Shown: one piece after another, positions 6,867 to 17,562 of the stretch | Layout of the letters: each line of letters starts with the position of its first letter | How positions within the stretch are numbered: position 1 is the stretch's first letter | Assembly (NCBI RefSeq): GCF_002135435.1 | Contig: NZ_NEGK01000008.1 | Location: 1-64,000 of the forward strand | DNA length: 64,000 nucleotides | Source of the DNA: Acinetobacter sp. ANC 3813 | Lineage (GTDB): Bacteria > Pseudomonadota > Gammaproteobacteria > Pseudomonadales > Moraxellaceae | Reading direction: 5' to 3' | Position numbers and translations under genes: made by a program | The notes under the pieces: generated by a model | Database searches by the model: none | The model's input: only the letters and a program-made list of their open reading frames with translations | What the model was told of the DNA's origin: nothing

Positions 6867-8245
6867 TGTTTAACCCCATTCGTTCACTAGAACTACGATT
6901 AACATTGCTGGCTACCACTTGTGCTGCGATGGTTCTGTGTACTGTGGCATTGATGACTTATTTTGGCATCAACCAGATTCTAATTGCACAGCAAGATCGG
7001 GCTTTGGCTGAACGTATTGAACGTCTGGAAATTTTATTGCAAGACAGTCGCAATATTGAGCAGATTATCGCACGTCCGAAGCTGTATCAAAATATGCTCG
7101 GCAATCAGGACAATCTGTTTTTATTGCTTCAGGGAAATCAGGCTCTGATCAATATTAATCCTCTTAGCATTCCACTACCTAAATTTACCCACCAGCCTCA
7201 GATTGAATTCCGTGATTTATCGGCTCATGCTTATCCCACCCGTATTGCATGGAAAACCATTCAAATTAATCGACAACCCTATCTATTAATTGCAGGCAAG
7301 CAGTGGTCGGAACGTTTAGCCATTATCTCGCCTTTTAAAAAACGTCTTTTTATCTATGCGTTTAGCGGTATTCTAGTCATTTTCATGCTTTGCGCCATTG
7401 CTAGCCGTCTCGGATTGAATGCGTTAAGAATACTACGCGAACAAGCTCATGCTATTAATATTCACAAACTTGAACAGAGACTCAATCTGAGTCATCCTCC
7501 TCAAGAGATCGAACAACTAGCCTCCGATATTAACGCCATGCTTGACCGTATTGAAATGGGATATAGCCAACTGAATCGCTTCTCTGAAGACATTGCGCAT
7601 GAATTTAGAACCCCATTGAATAATTTAATCGGGCAAACCGAAATTTTACTCATGAATGAACGTAGTCACGCACAGTATCAGGAACTCCTGATTTCCAACT
7701 TGGAGGACTATCAACGTTTAAAACGAATGATTGACAGCATGTTATTTCTAGCCCGCGCAGATGCGCACAAAGTTTGCTTAAACAAACAGAAGATTCAACT
7801 TCAATCATTTATAGAAGATATATTCAGTATTTTCGAGTATCAAGCTGAAGAACAACACTGCAATTTTGTTTTAAGTCTTGAAGCGACTGAGCTATCTGCA
7901 GATCCTGAACTGTTACTACAAGCGCTGTATAATCTGATATCAAATGCGCTCATTCACGGCGGCAATCACCGAACTATTTATGTGCTTAGCCACCGGAAGA
8001 TCATTAATAATATACAGATGGTTACATTATCTGTGATCACCAGTGGTTTGGAAATTGCCCCTGAGCATTTGTCTCATCTCTTTGAGCGTTTTTATCAGTG
8101 CAGTTCCAGCAGACAAAGCCCTCATCAAACGGGTGGTTTAGGCTTATCGATTGTGGCATCCATTTTAATGCTTCATCAGGGAATGTATCAGGCAGTCAAT
8201 AGCGCAGAAGGTATATGTTTTGAACTGCTATTCCCAGAGGTGTGA
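6866..8245 (+). CDS. Sensor histidine kinase, HprS/CusS-like
   Basis: This 459-residue membrane kinase has a first transmembrane helix at about 11-33, a periplasmic loop of roughly 130 residues, a second helix at about 163-183, a HAMP linker, a HisKA domain with phosphorylated His245 in AHEFRTPLNN, and an ATPase domain with N-box NLISNALIHGG and G2 box GGLGLSIV. It overlaps the regulator gene by one base. It should phosphorylate the adjacent response regulator. The periplasmic loop contains no obvious cluster of Cys, His or Met residues for metal binding, which mildly favours a non-metal signal. Signal identity is inference. Confidence 0.88.
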   Translation: MFNPIRSLELRLTLLATTCAAMVLCTVALMTYFGINQILIAQQDRALAERIERLEILLQDSRNIEQIIARPKLYQNMLGNQDNLFLLLQGNQALININPLSIPLPKFTHQPQIEFRDLSAHAYPTRIAWKTIQINRQPYLLIAGKQWSERLAIISPFKKRLFIYAFSGILVIFMLCAIASRLGLNALRILREQAHAINIHKLEQRLNLSHPPQEIEQLASDINAMLDRIEMGYSQLNRFSEDIAHEFRTPLNNLIGQTEILLMNERSHAQYQELLISNLEDYQRLKRMIDSMLFLARADAHKVCLNKQKIQLQSFIEDIFSIFEYQAEEQHCNFVLSLEATELSADPELLLQALYNLISNALIHGGNHRTIYVLSHRKIINNIQMVTLSVITSGLEIAPEHLSHLFERFYQCSSSRQSPHQTGGLGLSIVASILMLHQGMYQAVNSAEGICFELLFPEV

Positions 8246-8287
8246 TCCATATTTGTACTTATTTCATATCGTGTTTGGAATCACTGT

Positions 8288-8573
8288 GAATTCTCGCATC
8301 CACCAGATTAATGGTTCAATCACAGCTTGCCGATAATCTAGGATCATGAGTCACTAATAAGACTGCACAGTCATGTTCGCGATGTACTTTACGAAATAAT
8401 TCAAAAATTTACGCAGCAGTTTGAGTATTAAGATTGCTTGTCGGTTCATCGGCCAACAATAATACAGGCTGAGTATTCAGAGCACGTGCAATCGCCACAC
8501 GCTGCTGTTGCCCTCCAGAAAGCTCATTCGGTTTACGGTCAGCGAACTTATCTAACCATACGGCGGCCAATAA
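8288..8573 (-). pseudogene. Relic of an ABC transporter ATPase (LolD/MacB type)
   Basis: Reverse-strand translation shows the signature [16 protein letters not shown], Walker [12 protein letters not shown] and the switch-His segment VLLVTHDPRLSA, all in one frame. A TAA interrupts just after NTQTAA and a TGA follows after SASCD. The N-terminal half with Walker A is absent. This is the C-terminal half of an ABC ATPase of the LolD/MacB/YbbA group, now dead. It lies immediately downstream of the sensor kinase on the opposite strand and next to an IS relic, which may have caused the loss. Confidence 0.85.
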
Positions 8574-8684
8574 TTTATGGGTATATTACAACTCAGATTG
8601 ATCTGGTTTTCCTTTCTTCAGTATTAATCGCATAAGCAACTCATTACTTAGTCATTTTATCTAACTAAAATGTGCCTGCAAAAT

Positions 8685-9077
8685 CGATGGCTATTCAGAT
8701 CAAATCTCTATTTCGACTTCATTTACTGATTGTCTAAAGCTTTGTGCAAAGACTTATTCAACTCAATAGTTGAAGTTAGACGGCATCAGATTATTTCACA
8801 CTATGTAGACGACAAAAGTAAATTGATATTGTGATCAGTTATCGAAAAAATCATGGTGGACTTCATCTATTGGTAGATTCAACTGGCTTTAAGTTTTGTG
8901 TGTGAGAGAGAATGGAAACGCAAGAAACATCAGCCTAAATTGCTTCGGCAATTGCGTAAACTGCATATAGCTGTGTTAAATAAGTTAGAGAACTGGGCAG
9001 ACCTCACACCAAAACTGTCATTTAAATTTGAGCATCTTAGAAAAGTTCTATCTTTAAAATCTTTATGCAACAAAGCC
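8685..9077 (+). mobile_element. Decayed IS5-family element (internal and right-end fragment)
   Basis: Compared with the full-length element at 44886-45924, this stretch reproduces the transposase from its middle onward: ATCAAATCTCTATTTCGACT near 8697 matches the region coding MIKSLFRL; 8790-8905 translates to TLCRRQK, ISYRKNHGGLHLLVDSTG and FKF with an in-frame TAA; then after a frameshift REWKRKKHQ. A large internal deletion follows, and the C-terminus resumes near 8975, reaching the stop at about 9029. The terminus GCAACAAAGCC ends at 9077. The left end and N-terminus are missing. It is an old, non-functional copy of the same IS family. Confidence 0.85.
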
Positions 9078-9317
9078 CATTTAATAACAAAACTAATTAT
9101 GTTCACATCCAGTTGCAAGATTTTAAATGGCGTACTAATTCAAATACAATTAAAATCCATTGAAAAATTTGTATTATATCATTACTTTCTTTATATTTTT
9201 TTCATCTATCACTTAATAGGCCAATTTTAGGGATAGGTCTGTATTTGAAAATATTGATGCTCATATTCCACACTTTTGATTAGCATGATTCATGCATTCA
9301 TCATTTCAAAAACACAT

Positions 9318-9351
9318 AAAAAAGGAAGCCTCAGCTTCCCTTTTCGTTTTT
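9318..9351 (-). terminator. Terminator of the ImpA-type protease gene
   Basis: GGAAGC (9324-9329) pairs with GCTTCC (9334-9339) around a CTCA loop, with A-rich flanks on the left and a T-rich run on the right, 8 bases past the stop codon on the minus strand. It could act bidirectionally. Confidence 0.75.
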
Positions 9352-9358
9352 ATTTACA

Positions 9359-12142
9359 TTAATTTTTATACGGCCAAGCTGGTGTCGAATTATTGCTTAA
9401 ATCTATCCATTGACCTAATTTTAGCTGGTTATGCTTACCTGTTTCCAATGCATAAAAACTATATGGAGCAATAGCAAAACCAAGATCAGATACAGAATTC
9501 AAAGCATCATTACTTAAGGGAATACCGTACATCCAGAAGATATTACGCATATCCTTGCCAATAATTTTTGAGCTCAAAACATACAGTAAATCATGGTTAG
9601 AGATACTTTTTGCAGTTGCAACAGTATATCGGCTCATGCCATATTTTGAAGCGCTATCTAGCGTAAAGGTTTTATTTACCAGACGGTCACCCTTGGTCAA
9701 TAAAGCTAAATAGTCCAAAGTTGATGTCACTGTAGGTTGTGTTAAGCTACTGCGGTATTTGGCAAATTGGAATGCCAATTGGAAATGCAAAGTACGCATT
9801 TTGTTTTGGTATTTCATATCTGACCAAATACGATTTTGCATTTCGGTTAAATATGCGGCATCACTTAAACCGAGTTTACGCGCTGCAACAATATCTGCAT
9901 AAGTGCCTACATAATCAAGCGGATGTCCGCTGTCTGCATTAACACCTAATGTTTCCAATACGCGTAATGCGGTTGCACTCGCAAGAATATTGTTGTCACA
10001 TTCGACTAAACAACCGTTCGTTCCGTTTGGCTTAATACGCATGATACGCTGTACAGTATTATGGCCCATTTCATGTGCATACCCCCAACCCAAACCAATA
10101 CCTGCAGACCCATCAATTGGGTTGCCTGAGCACAAGAAACCGCACGTCGCAATCCAGCCCACGAAGTGTTGCACTACAGGTTCTTTATGTACACTGCCAT
10201 CACATGTCCAGTCAAAACTATTGCATAAAGAAGATACTGTAGCAGTCATACCAGCATCATTATAACCATTCGCAATATGATTACTCATAAATAAGCCATC
10301 ACGGATATACGTATTGGCATACATCTCTGGCGACAAGCTGCCGATAGCGTTTTTCGCATATTTCATGATTTGCTGGATTTCACCGCCTGTAACTTTCGTC
10401 GTTTGCCAGCCGTAAGTGCCTGCATTCAATGCAGCCACAGCCTCAGAAATATCAGTGCTGCTCATATCACGGGTATAATCAAAATGTGAATATTTAACCG
10501 TGCCTTTAATCCGCAATTTCACGATGGTATCCGCTGTCGCGCCGCTATAACTCAACATCAGCGGCCCGCCGTTCGGGCTGACGAAATTATTGATGCCGCT
10601 TTTTAAACTGACATTGAAGGAATGAGGGCGCAGCGGGCGCGCATAAGTATCACTAGACTCTGTTAATGGATTGCCCCAGCTTCTGAGCAAGCTGGTTTGA
10701 ATACCTAAAGTGCCAGCTCCAGCAGCATCAGAAATTTCAATTTGTACACCCTTGCCAGGAATAGCGCCTCGGCCAATGAGGGTCGTACCGCTAGTTTGGG
10801 GGATAGTCACTTCAATTTCTTCCCATTCACTGCTTGGAATCATCAACTGGGCTGAAGCTGGCATGTAATCGCCTTGTCCCGTTGGTGTAGCCGTTGCGGT
10901 ACTGCGTGCAAACCATTGGAAAGCATCACTCGCATAAGCCTTTAAAAAAGCAGAGGCATTGCTGCGTCTGATCGTACCGTAATTTGTTGAAGGACGCTCC
11001 ATATCCGCCCAAAGTACCAGCAACCGGTATAGGAGATGCGCACGATCACCGGCAAAAATATCAGTTCTAGACGAATTCAATGTTGAAAGATCCGTTAAAG
11101 CTGCTGTAAATGGTGCAACAGACGATGTATCTACTGTCAAATTAACAGCTGGCGCATTCTGTTTTAATAATTCTAATGACGCAGCTAAATTTTTAAATTT
11201 ATCCGATGCTGCCAGCACACTACTCAATACTTGTGCATTACTGCGCTCAGATACTTTTACATTATTGGCAGCTGCATAATAGTTCCCTGGATCGCCGCCT
11301 AATGTCATGCCCATCGCGGACACAACTTGTGTACCTCCAGCAGATTGCCACCAGCCTGGGTGCATATAAATAACCGCTTTTCCTGCCGCCAAATATTTGC
11401 GCACCATCGCACTCAGTTCGTTACTGGCTGCAACTGAACCGCCAAATATAATAACATCAGCGTTTTTCCAGCAGTTATTGCTATTGTCCGCAACATTACA
11501 AGAGACTGCCTCTGGCACTGCGCCTGTACGGACAATAAATTTATTCACTACAGTTGTATCATAACCAGATACTGCATATTTAATGGTGCTCGGAAGCGTG
11601 CCATTGCCTGAGCCCGTTAACAGCCATTTAAATGCCCGCAAGAATAAAGGATAATGTTGCGTTTCTTTACTGCCATTGGTTATCCAGTTCAGCACATCAG
11701 CGCCATATGCCATGCCGCGCCCGTTGCCATAACCAGTAACCGCAGCCATGCCCCGGCCACCATCCGCTACAATATACGGAATTGCCGACGTGCCTGACTG
11801 TACACCCACGCTGTTACTGGTTGAGGTGCCGATATTCAGAGTTGGATCAACACCTCCGCCATAAATGGAGCTCAGCACAGAACTGATATAATTTTTTTGA
11901 CCATTTGCTTCTGTAATTGCCTGGTCTAGGATTGTGCCGACATCTGATGTTTCCAAGCCAGAAACATCCCCACTTACCAATGCGTTGGATATGCGGCCAT
12001 TAAGTGGCGTCGGTGCACTCACAGGCGCCTGATTTTCAGCACCAGAGTCAGCTGAAGAGGAAACTCCATCCCCACTACCGCCACAAGCGGTAAGCAACCC
12101 AGCCATACTGATGGCTACGGCTAATTTTAAAAAATGTTGCAT
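9359..12142 (-). CDS. ImpA-family (M60-like) lipoprotein metalloprotease
   Basis: This 927-residue protein starts with a lipoprotein signal (lipobox LLTAC, acylated Cys20) followed by a Gly/Ser-rich linker. The N-terminal half contains a flavodoxin/GATase-like region (residues about 130-300) as in Pseudomonas ImpA. The zinc motif HEMGH is at His690-His694, preceded by the Gly-rich GIGLGWGYA. Members of this family cleave heavily O-glycosylated (mucin-type) host glycoproteins; Pseudomonas ImpA cuts PSGL-1. Substrate here is unknown. The gene stands alone, with its own terminator, and is flanked by IS relics on both sides (8685-9077 and 12523-12592), which hints at acquisition or local rearrangement. 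Confidence 0.9.
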   Translation of the reverse strand: MQHFLKLAVAISMAGLLTACGGSGDGVSSSADSGAENQAPVSAPTPLNGRISNALVSGDVSGLETSDVGTILDQAITEANGQKNYISSVLSSIYGGGVDPTLNIGTSTSNSVGVQSGTSAIPYIVADGGRGMAAVTGYGNGRGMAYGADVLNWITNGSKETQHYPLFLRAFKWLLTGSGNGTLPSTIKYAVSGYDTTVVNKFIVRTGAVPEAVSCNVADNSNNCWKNADVIIFGGSVAASNELSAMVRKYLAAGKAVIYMHPGWWQSAGGTQVVSAMGMTLGGDPGNYYAAANNVKVSERSNAQVLSSVLAASDKFKNLAASLELLKQNAPAVNLTVDTSSVAPFTAALTDLSTLNSSRTDIFAGDRAHLLYRLLVLWADMERPSTNYGTIRRSNASAFLKAYASDAFQWFARSTATATPTGQGDYMPASAQLMIPSSEWEEIEVTIPQTSGTTLIGRGAIPGKGVQIEISDAAGAGTLGIQTSLLRSWGNPLTESSDTYARPLRPHSFNVSLKSGINNFVSPNGGPLMLSYSGATADTIVKLRIKGTVKYSHFDYTRDMSSTDISEAVAALNAGTYGWQTTKVTGGEIQQIMKYAKNAIGSLSPEMYANTYIRDGLFMSNHIANGYNDAGMTATVSSLCNSFDWTCDGSVHKEPVVQHFVGWIATCGFLCSGNPIDGSAGIGLGWGYAHEMGHNTVQRIMRIKPNGTNGCLVECDNNILASATALRVLETLGVNADSGHPLDYVGTYADIVAARKLGLSDAAYLTEMQNRIWSDMKYQNKMRTLHFQLAFQFAKYRSSLTQPTVTSTLDYLALLTKGDRLVNKTFTLDSASKYGMSRYTVATAKSISNHDLLYVLSSKIIGKDMRNIFWMYGIPLSNDALNSVSDLGFAIAPYSFYALETGKHNQLKLGQWIDLSNNSTPAWPYKN

Positions 12143-12522
12143 TCTATAATTCCTGATTTATACAATCTTTTTATTTTCCCCAGCATAAGCATTATTATCA
12201 GCACCTGATCATGAAACTGCTCATTAGGATTAAATTACAAGATGTACTGTTTTATTTCTTTACAGCCACGTCTTTTACCGCAATAAAGATAGCCTTAAGG
12301 TCTAGCAAAGCTAAAGGTATAAGCATTTTCCCGCATGAAAAAAGACGTTAATAAAAAATCTTTAAAAACTTATCTGACTATAAATAATAACCCTTTATTA
12401 AAATAAATAAATATCATATAGATATTTATTTTTAATGTGACAAACATCATAAATTACTAAAAAAAATGAGAGATTACAGTTTGTATTTGTACTGTTTGAA
12501 GACTTATATCACAGCACTGAAT

Positions 12523-12592
12523 GGCTTTATTGCACAAGAAATTAAAACATAGAATTACTCTAATTCACTCAAATTTAAGTGACAATTTGGGC
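12523..12592 (-). mobile_element. Solo end fragment of an IS5-family element
   Basis: GGCTTTATTGCACAA at 12523-12537 resembles the element terminus. About 30 bases on, AAATTTAAGTGACAA matches the transposase 3' end of the full copy (44934-44948). Spacing between the two is nearly the same as in the full copy, so this is one IS end with the body deleted. The orientation places the vanished transposase on the minus strand. Confidence 0.75.
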
Positions 12593-12645
12593 TTGATTTT
12601 TTATTATTAGAAATAACATTGAACACCGTATAAGTTGTCATTAAT

Positions 12646-12677
12646 AAAAAACTGGCATTTAATATGCCGGTTTTTTA
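12646..12677 (-). terminator. Terminator of the denD-MFS-garR operon
   Basis: AAAAAACTGGCA and TGCCGGTTTTTT form a 12-base stem (one G-T type mismatch) with a short AT loop, 22 bases beyond the garR-like stop on the minus strand. Confidence 0.85.
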
Positions 12678-12699
12678 TTTTATTAAGTTTAAATATTTA

Positions 12700-13578
12700 T
12701 TATAGAGTTAAGCTATTTAATCGTTTTAATTCTCGAATTAGACCTGAGTGATCCAAACCTCCATCTCCAGCATTTACCATACTTTCAAAAAGTTGATCTA
12801 CCAATTTGGCAACAGGCAAATTCAATCCTAAAGTTTGAGCATGCGCCATGGCTGTGTTTATATCTTTCAATTGAGTTCTAGCTGTACCACCTGGTTCAAA
12901 CGTCTCGTTTAGCATTCGCTCACCATGTTGTTGTAAGATAGGCGAATCAGCAAAACCACCTGATAGTGCTTCTTTGACCTTACGCGGATCTGCCCCACCC
13001 TGTTGCGCCATGAGCAGACCTTCACTAACCGTTGCAATTGTACTAGCAACAATCATTTGATTCACCAGTTTAGCCAATTCACCACATCCCACTTTTCCAA
13101 CAAGAACTGGCCGTCCTAGCGCTTTAAATACAGTTTCAGCTTGTGAAAATACATGCTCATCGCCACCAACCATAATCGCTAAACTAGCATTGATTGCGCC
13201 TTTTTCCCCACCAGATACAGGTGCATCCAAATATTGCAAACCCAGTTGACTACATTTTTGGGATTGTTCCTTTGCCGTTGCCACTGGAATGGAACTCATG
13301 ACAATCACGGTACTTTCAGGCTGAAGCAGACTGATGGCACCCTGCTCTTGAAATAGAACGTCATCGCAGGTTTTTCCATCACTTAACATACACACTAAAA
13401 ATTCAACATCAACGCCAACTTGACTCAATTCAGAACAAGCAACCGCCCCCGCATCAAACAAAGTTTTAAGTTTCGAGGGCGTTCTATTCCATACTTTTAC
13501 ATCATGTCCCGCATTTAACAAATTTATGACCATTGGCGTACCCATGATGCCTGTACCCACAAAACCAATCTTCGCCAT
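12700..13578 (-). CDS. NAD(P)-dependent beta-hydroxyacid dehydrogenase (GarR / LtnD type)
   Basis: This 292-residue enzyme has the Rossmann motif GFVGTGIMG at 5-13, the substrate motif DAPVSGG at 118-124 and the catalytic Lys170 in GELAKLVNQ. The family includes tartronate semialdehyde reductase, L-threonate dehydrogenase and 3-hydroxyisobutyrate dehydrogenase. It overlaps the MFS gene stop by one base (TAATG) and is last in a three-gene operon with MFS and the denD-like gene. This context favours a C4 sugar-acid or tartronate-semialdehyde role. Sequence alone does not decide between GarR and LtnD, so no symbol is given. Confidence 0.88.
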   Translation of the reverse strand: MAKIGFVGTGIMGTPMVINLLNAGHDVKVWNRTPSKLKTLFDAGAVACSELSQVGVDVEFLVCMLSDGKTCDDVLFQEQGAISLLQPESTVIVMSSIPVATAKEQSQKCSQLGLQYLDAPVSGGEKGAINASLAIMVGGDEHVFSQAETVFKALGRPVLVGKVGCGELAKLVNQMIVASTIATVSEGLLMAQQGGADPRKVKEALSGGFADSPILQQHGERMLNETFEPGGTARTQLKDINTAMAHAQTLGLNLPVAKLVDQLFESMVNAGDGGLDHSGLIRELKRLNSLTL

Positions 13579-14954
13579 TATCTAAACTCCGTTACCGCTT
13601 GGGTCTTAACCTGATGTTGCTCTACTTTAAGTGCATTAGATTTTAATTTCCCTAATAGCAGTAGACCAAGACCACCAACGGCAACAAAAGAGGCAATCAC
13701 TAAGAAGGCGATGGTATAGTTTCCCGTCGTGGTATATAAATATCCTGTCAAATAAGGCCCTGTAAATCCACTTAAATTACCCACTGAGTTAATCAACCCA
13801 ATACCCGCTGCAGCACCGACACCTGTCAGCGTTTGGCCTGGAAGCGTCCAGAAGATATTAATGGCGCTAAAGACACCAATTGCTAAGAAGATAAAGCCGA
13901 CAATAATGGCCCAAGGCTGGTTGACAACCAAGGCAATAGTAATAGCAACGGCGGCCATTAATGCAGCGCAAGCCCCATGTTTATAACGCTCTTGCTTACG
14001 ATCTGAACGACGGCTCCACAGAATCATCCCGACCGCAGCAAATGCATAAGGAATTGCAGTTAACATACCATTTTGAATTAGCGTAATTTCCATACCAAAG
14101 GTATTGCGGAAAGATTCTAATACGCTTGGTAAGAAGAAAAACATTGCATTTGAACCAGACGTAATACCGAAATAAACCATTGCCATAATCCAAACCAATG
14201 GATTCTTAAAGACCTGTTTAATCATCTCGCCTTTAGTTAGGTTTGAATCTTCAGTTTTTTCTTTTTCACGTTCTTCACGCTCTAACGTATTCATTAACCA
14301 AACACGTTGCTCTGTAGACAACCACTGTGCTTCTTTTGGTGTATTGGTCAAATATTTTAGACAGACAATACCTAAAATAATTGAAGGAATACCTTCTAGG
14401 ATATACATTAATCGCCAACCTTCATAACCAATGGTATCTCCCCATTGCATTAAGCCAACTGAAATTGGTGCGCCAATAATTTGTGCAATGGGCAATCCTA
14501 AATAGAATGTTGCAAATACACGGGCACGGTAGCGTGCTGGAAACCATAATGTGAGATAGAAAATAACACCCGGGAAGAAGCCCGCTTCTGCAATGCCCAA
14601 CAAGAACCGTAAAACAATAAATTGAGTGCCATTGTGAATAAAGCCCATCATTGCGGCAATGATGCCCCATGTAATCATAATACGGGCAATCCAAATTCGA
14701 GCACCAAAACGATGGAGTAGAATATTACTTGGAACTTCAGCAATGAAATATCCGAGAAAGAAAATACCAGCACCTAAACCAAAGATGGTCTGGGTAATGC
14801 CAATCGCATCATTCATATGTAAGGCAGCAAAACCGATATTAGTTCGATCTAAGAAAGCCATAACAAATAAAATAATGAGAAATGGAATGATTCTTTTTGA
14901 AATACGTTTAATGGTCTGCTCTTCCAACGCAGATACAGGTTTAATATCTTCCAT
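13578..14954 (-). CDS. MFS sugar-acid transporter (ACS family)
   Basis: This 458-residue protein has about 12 predicted membrane segments and a central cytoplasmic loop rich in Glu/Lys (REEREKEKTEDSN) near residue 235. N-terminal motifs FLDRTNIGFAALHM and EVPSNILLHRFGARIWIARI are those of the anion:cation symporter family (GudP, ExuT, phthalate/tartrate transporters). It probably imports the acid consumed by the flanking dehydrogenases. It starts 14 bases after the denD-like gene with a GTGAGG ribosome site and overlaps the garR-like gene. The substrate is inferred from context only. Confidence 0.88.
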   Translation of the reverse strand: MEDIKPVSALEEQTIKRISKRIIPFLIILFVMAFLDRTNIGFAALHMNDAIGITQTIFGLGAGIFFLGYFIAEVPSNILLHRFGARIWIARIMITWGIIAAMMGFIHNGTQFIVLRFLLGIAEAGFFPGVIFYLTLWFPARYRARVFATFYLGLPIAQIIGAPISVGLMQWGDTIGYEGWRLMYILEGIPSIILGIVCLKYLTNTPKEAQWLSTEQRVWLMNTLEREEREKEKTEDSNLTKGEMIKQVFKNPLVWIMAMVYFGITSGSNAMFFFLPSVLESFRNTFGMEITLIQNGMLTAIPYAFAAVGMILWSRRSDRKQERYKHGACAALMAAVAITIALVVNQPWAIIVGFIFLAIGVFSAINIFWTLPGQTLTGVGAAAGIGLINSVGNLSGFTGPYLTGYLYTTTGNYTIAFLVIASFVAVGGLGLLLLGKLKSNALKVEQHQVKTQAVTEFR

Positions 14955-14968
14955 AATATTGCCTCACT

Positions 14969-15961
14969 TTAATCGGCTGTCCCAGCCATTACTTTTTGGG
15001 TATCTTCAATATGTGCTTGAATAATGCTTTCAAAATTCGCATCCGCCTTAAAACCCAAGGATTCAGCATATTTAGCTTTGACTTGTACAGGCCAGCTTTG
15101 CACGATACGCTGAATGGTTTTATCTTCTTTCAACTGCACTAATTCAACAGCTTCTTTACCTTCAATATTTTCCAAGGCATCAAGCATTTGTTGAACGGTG
15201 ACCGTTAAACCAGGAAGTGGAATAATTCGGTTATCCGATAATTTTGCGGGTGAAAGAGTCGCGGCATGAATCATTGACTCGACACAACGACGTGGGGAGG
15301 TAATAAATACAGGGGTATCTGCTTGAACTGGGCAAATAGCTTTTTCCCCATTTAAAGGCTCACGAATAATAGAACTAAAGAAAGTGGATGCCGCTTTATT
15401 GGGTTTTCCTGGTCGGACGACAATGGTTGGTAAACGTAAAACTCGCCCATCAATAAAACCTTTGCGTGAATAATCTGAAACCAATAACTCACCCACTGCT
15501 TTTTGCATACCATAAGATGATTTAGGAGTAACCACTGTTTCATCTGTCACAACTTCTGGTAAGTCACCGCCAAACACAGCACAGCCACTGGCAAAAATAA
15601 CCCTCGGTTTTGAACCTTGTTTTCGCAATACCTCTAATAAACATAATAAACCGTATAAATTAACGTCCATACCTAAGTCAAAATCGGCTTCAGCAGCAGA
15701 ACTCACAACTGCGGCCAAATGCCAAACGACATCAATATCTTGTGTGATGTTTTCGACCAAGGCTTTGTCCGTAATATCACCAACAATGACTTCAATTCTA
15801 GGGTCTTGAGGAAGCTCTTCTCCTGCAAAGGCATCAAACAAAATGACTTTATCCACTGTTTGAGCCTGTTCACCATCAAATGCAAGACTGCCTAGTGCTA
15901 AAATTTTGTTGGCAATCTGCTTTCCAATAAAACCTGTTCCACCGGTAATTAAAACCTTCAT
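14969..15961 (-). CDS. denD: SDR-family dehydrogenase, D-erythronate dehydrogenase (DenD)-like
   Basis: This 330-residue extended short-chain dehydrogenase has the NAD motif TGGTGFIG at 6-13 and catalytic Tyr150/Lys154 (SSYGMQKAV). Length and the C-terminal part match the DenD group, which oxidises D-erythronate at C2. The related uronate dehydrogenases are shorter. It is the first gene of the operon continuing with the MFS and garR-like genes, with AGGGATG serving as ribosome site. The symbol rests on family resemblance; a different sugar acid is possible given the neighbouring lactonase and IlvD-type dehydratase. Confidence 0.75.
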   Translation of the reverse strand: MKVLITGGTGFIGKQIANKILALGSLAFDGEQAQTVDKVILFDAFAGEELPQDPRIEVIVGDITDKALVENITQDIDVVWHLAAVVSSAAEADFDLGMDVNLYGLLCLLEVLRKQGSKPRVIFASGCAVFGGDLPEVVTDETVVTPKSSYGMQKAVGELLVSDYSRKGFIDGRVLRLPTIVVRPGKPNKAASTFFSSIIREPLNGEKAICPVQADTPVFITSPRRCVESMIHAATLSPAKLSDNRIIPLPGLTVTVQQMLDALENIEGKEAVELVQLKEDKTIQRIVQSWPVQVKAKYAESLGFKADANFESIIQAHIEDTQKVMAGTAD

Positions 15962-16039
15962 TTATTCATCCCTGTTTTTATTGAGCTTAAGATATTTTCT
16001 ATTTCAGCTAGTAGAAATTAGCCCAGTTGCATTAATAAT

Positions 16040-16048
16040 TACCAATGA
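16040..16048 (-). promoter_or_regulatory. TCATTGGTA motif upstream of the denD-like operon
   Basis: TACCAATGA on the plus strand (TCATTGGTA on the transcribed side) lies about 80 bases upstream of the denD-like start. The same 9-mer occurs in the SMP-30 promoter region (19398) and in the LysR/FAH divergent promoter (21964), with a one-mismatch copy at 19015. It is read as a shared operator of the LysR regulator at 20978-21913. Confidence 0.5.
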
Positions 16049-16214
16049 ATAAATTTTAATAATTGATAACTGGATGTAATCGTTTTAGTAAATAAAAGTG
16101 ATATATCCAGTTAAAAATCAATATTTTTAAAATTTAAAAATGGGCTTTAATGCCAGAAATAAATGTTGAAGATGTATGATACGGCGCTTGGATATAATTT
16201 AAATTGGTAGCAAT

Positions 16215-17405
<1,191 letters not shown>

Positions 17406-17562
17406 CTATTTTTTGGCAAAAAAAATCTGCTGGCCTATTAAAATAAGCCAGCTTCAATATTCTGATTTTTGTAGAGTTTTTTACTTAGGCATTATTAATA
17501 TTATTTAGCTTTTAGCTAAAATAATATAGCAATATTTATTTCCCACCATCATCATTAAATGA

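Larger units (their letters stand above)
12143..12699. other. Gene-free stretch between ImpA and garR-like genes
   Basis: These 557 bases contain no supported gene. They hold the promoter side of the protease gene, a 70-base IS5-family end relic (12523-12592) and the terminator of the leftward denD-MFS-garR operon (12646-12677). The rest is very AT-rich. Confidence 0.6.

Noticed and set aside
8438-8635. Plus-strand open frame of 65 codons
   Set aside because: It is the complement of the ABC ATPase relic, whose minus-strand frame has clear Walker B and signature motifs.
8898-9230. Plus-strand open frame of 110 codons taken as a gene
   Set aside because: The first third is the frame-shifted IS5 transposase relic and the rest is AT-rich noncoding sequence.
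12523-12592. Independent miniature transposable element (MITE)
   Set aside because: Only one terminus is present and internal bases align with the 3' end of the full IS, so it is a deletion scar rather than a two-ended miniature element.
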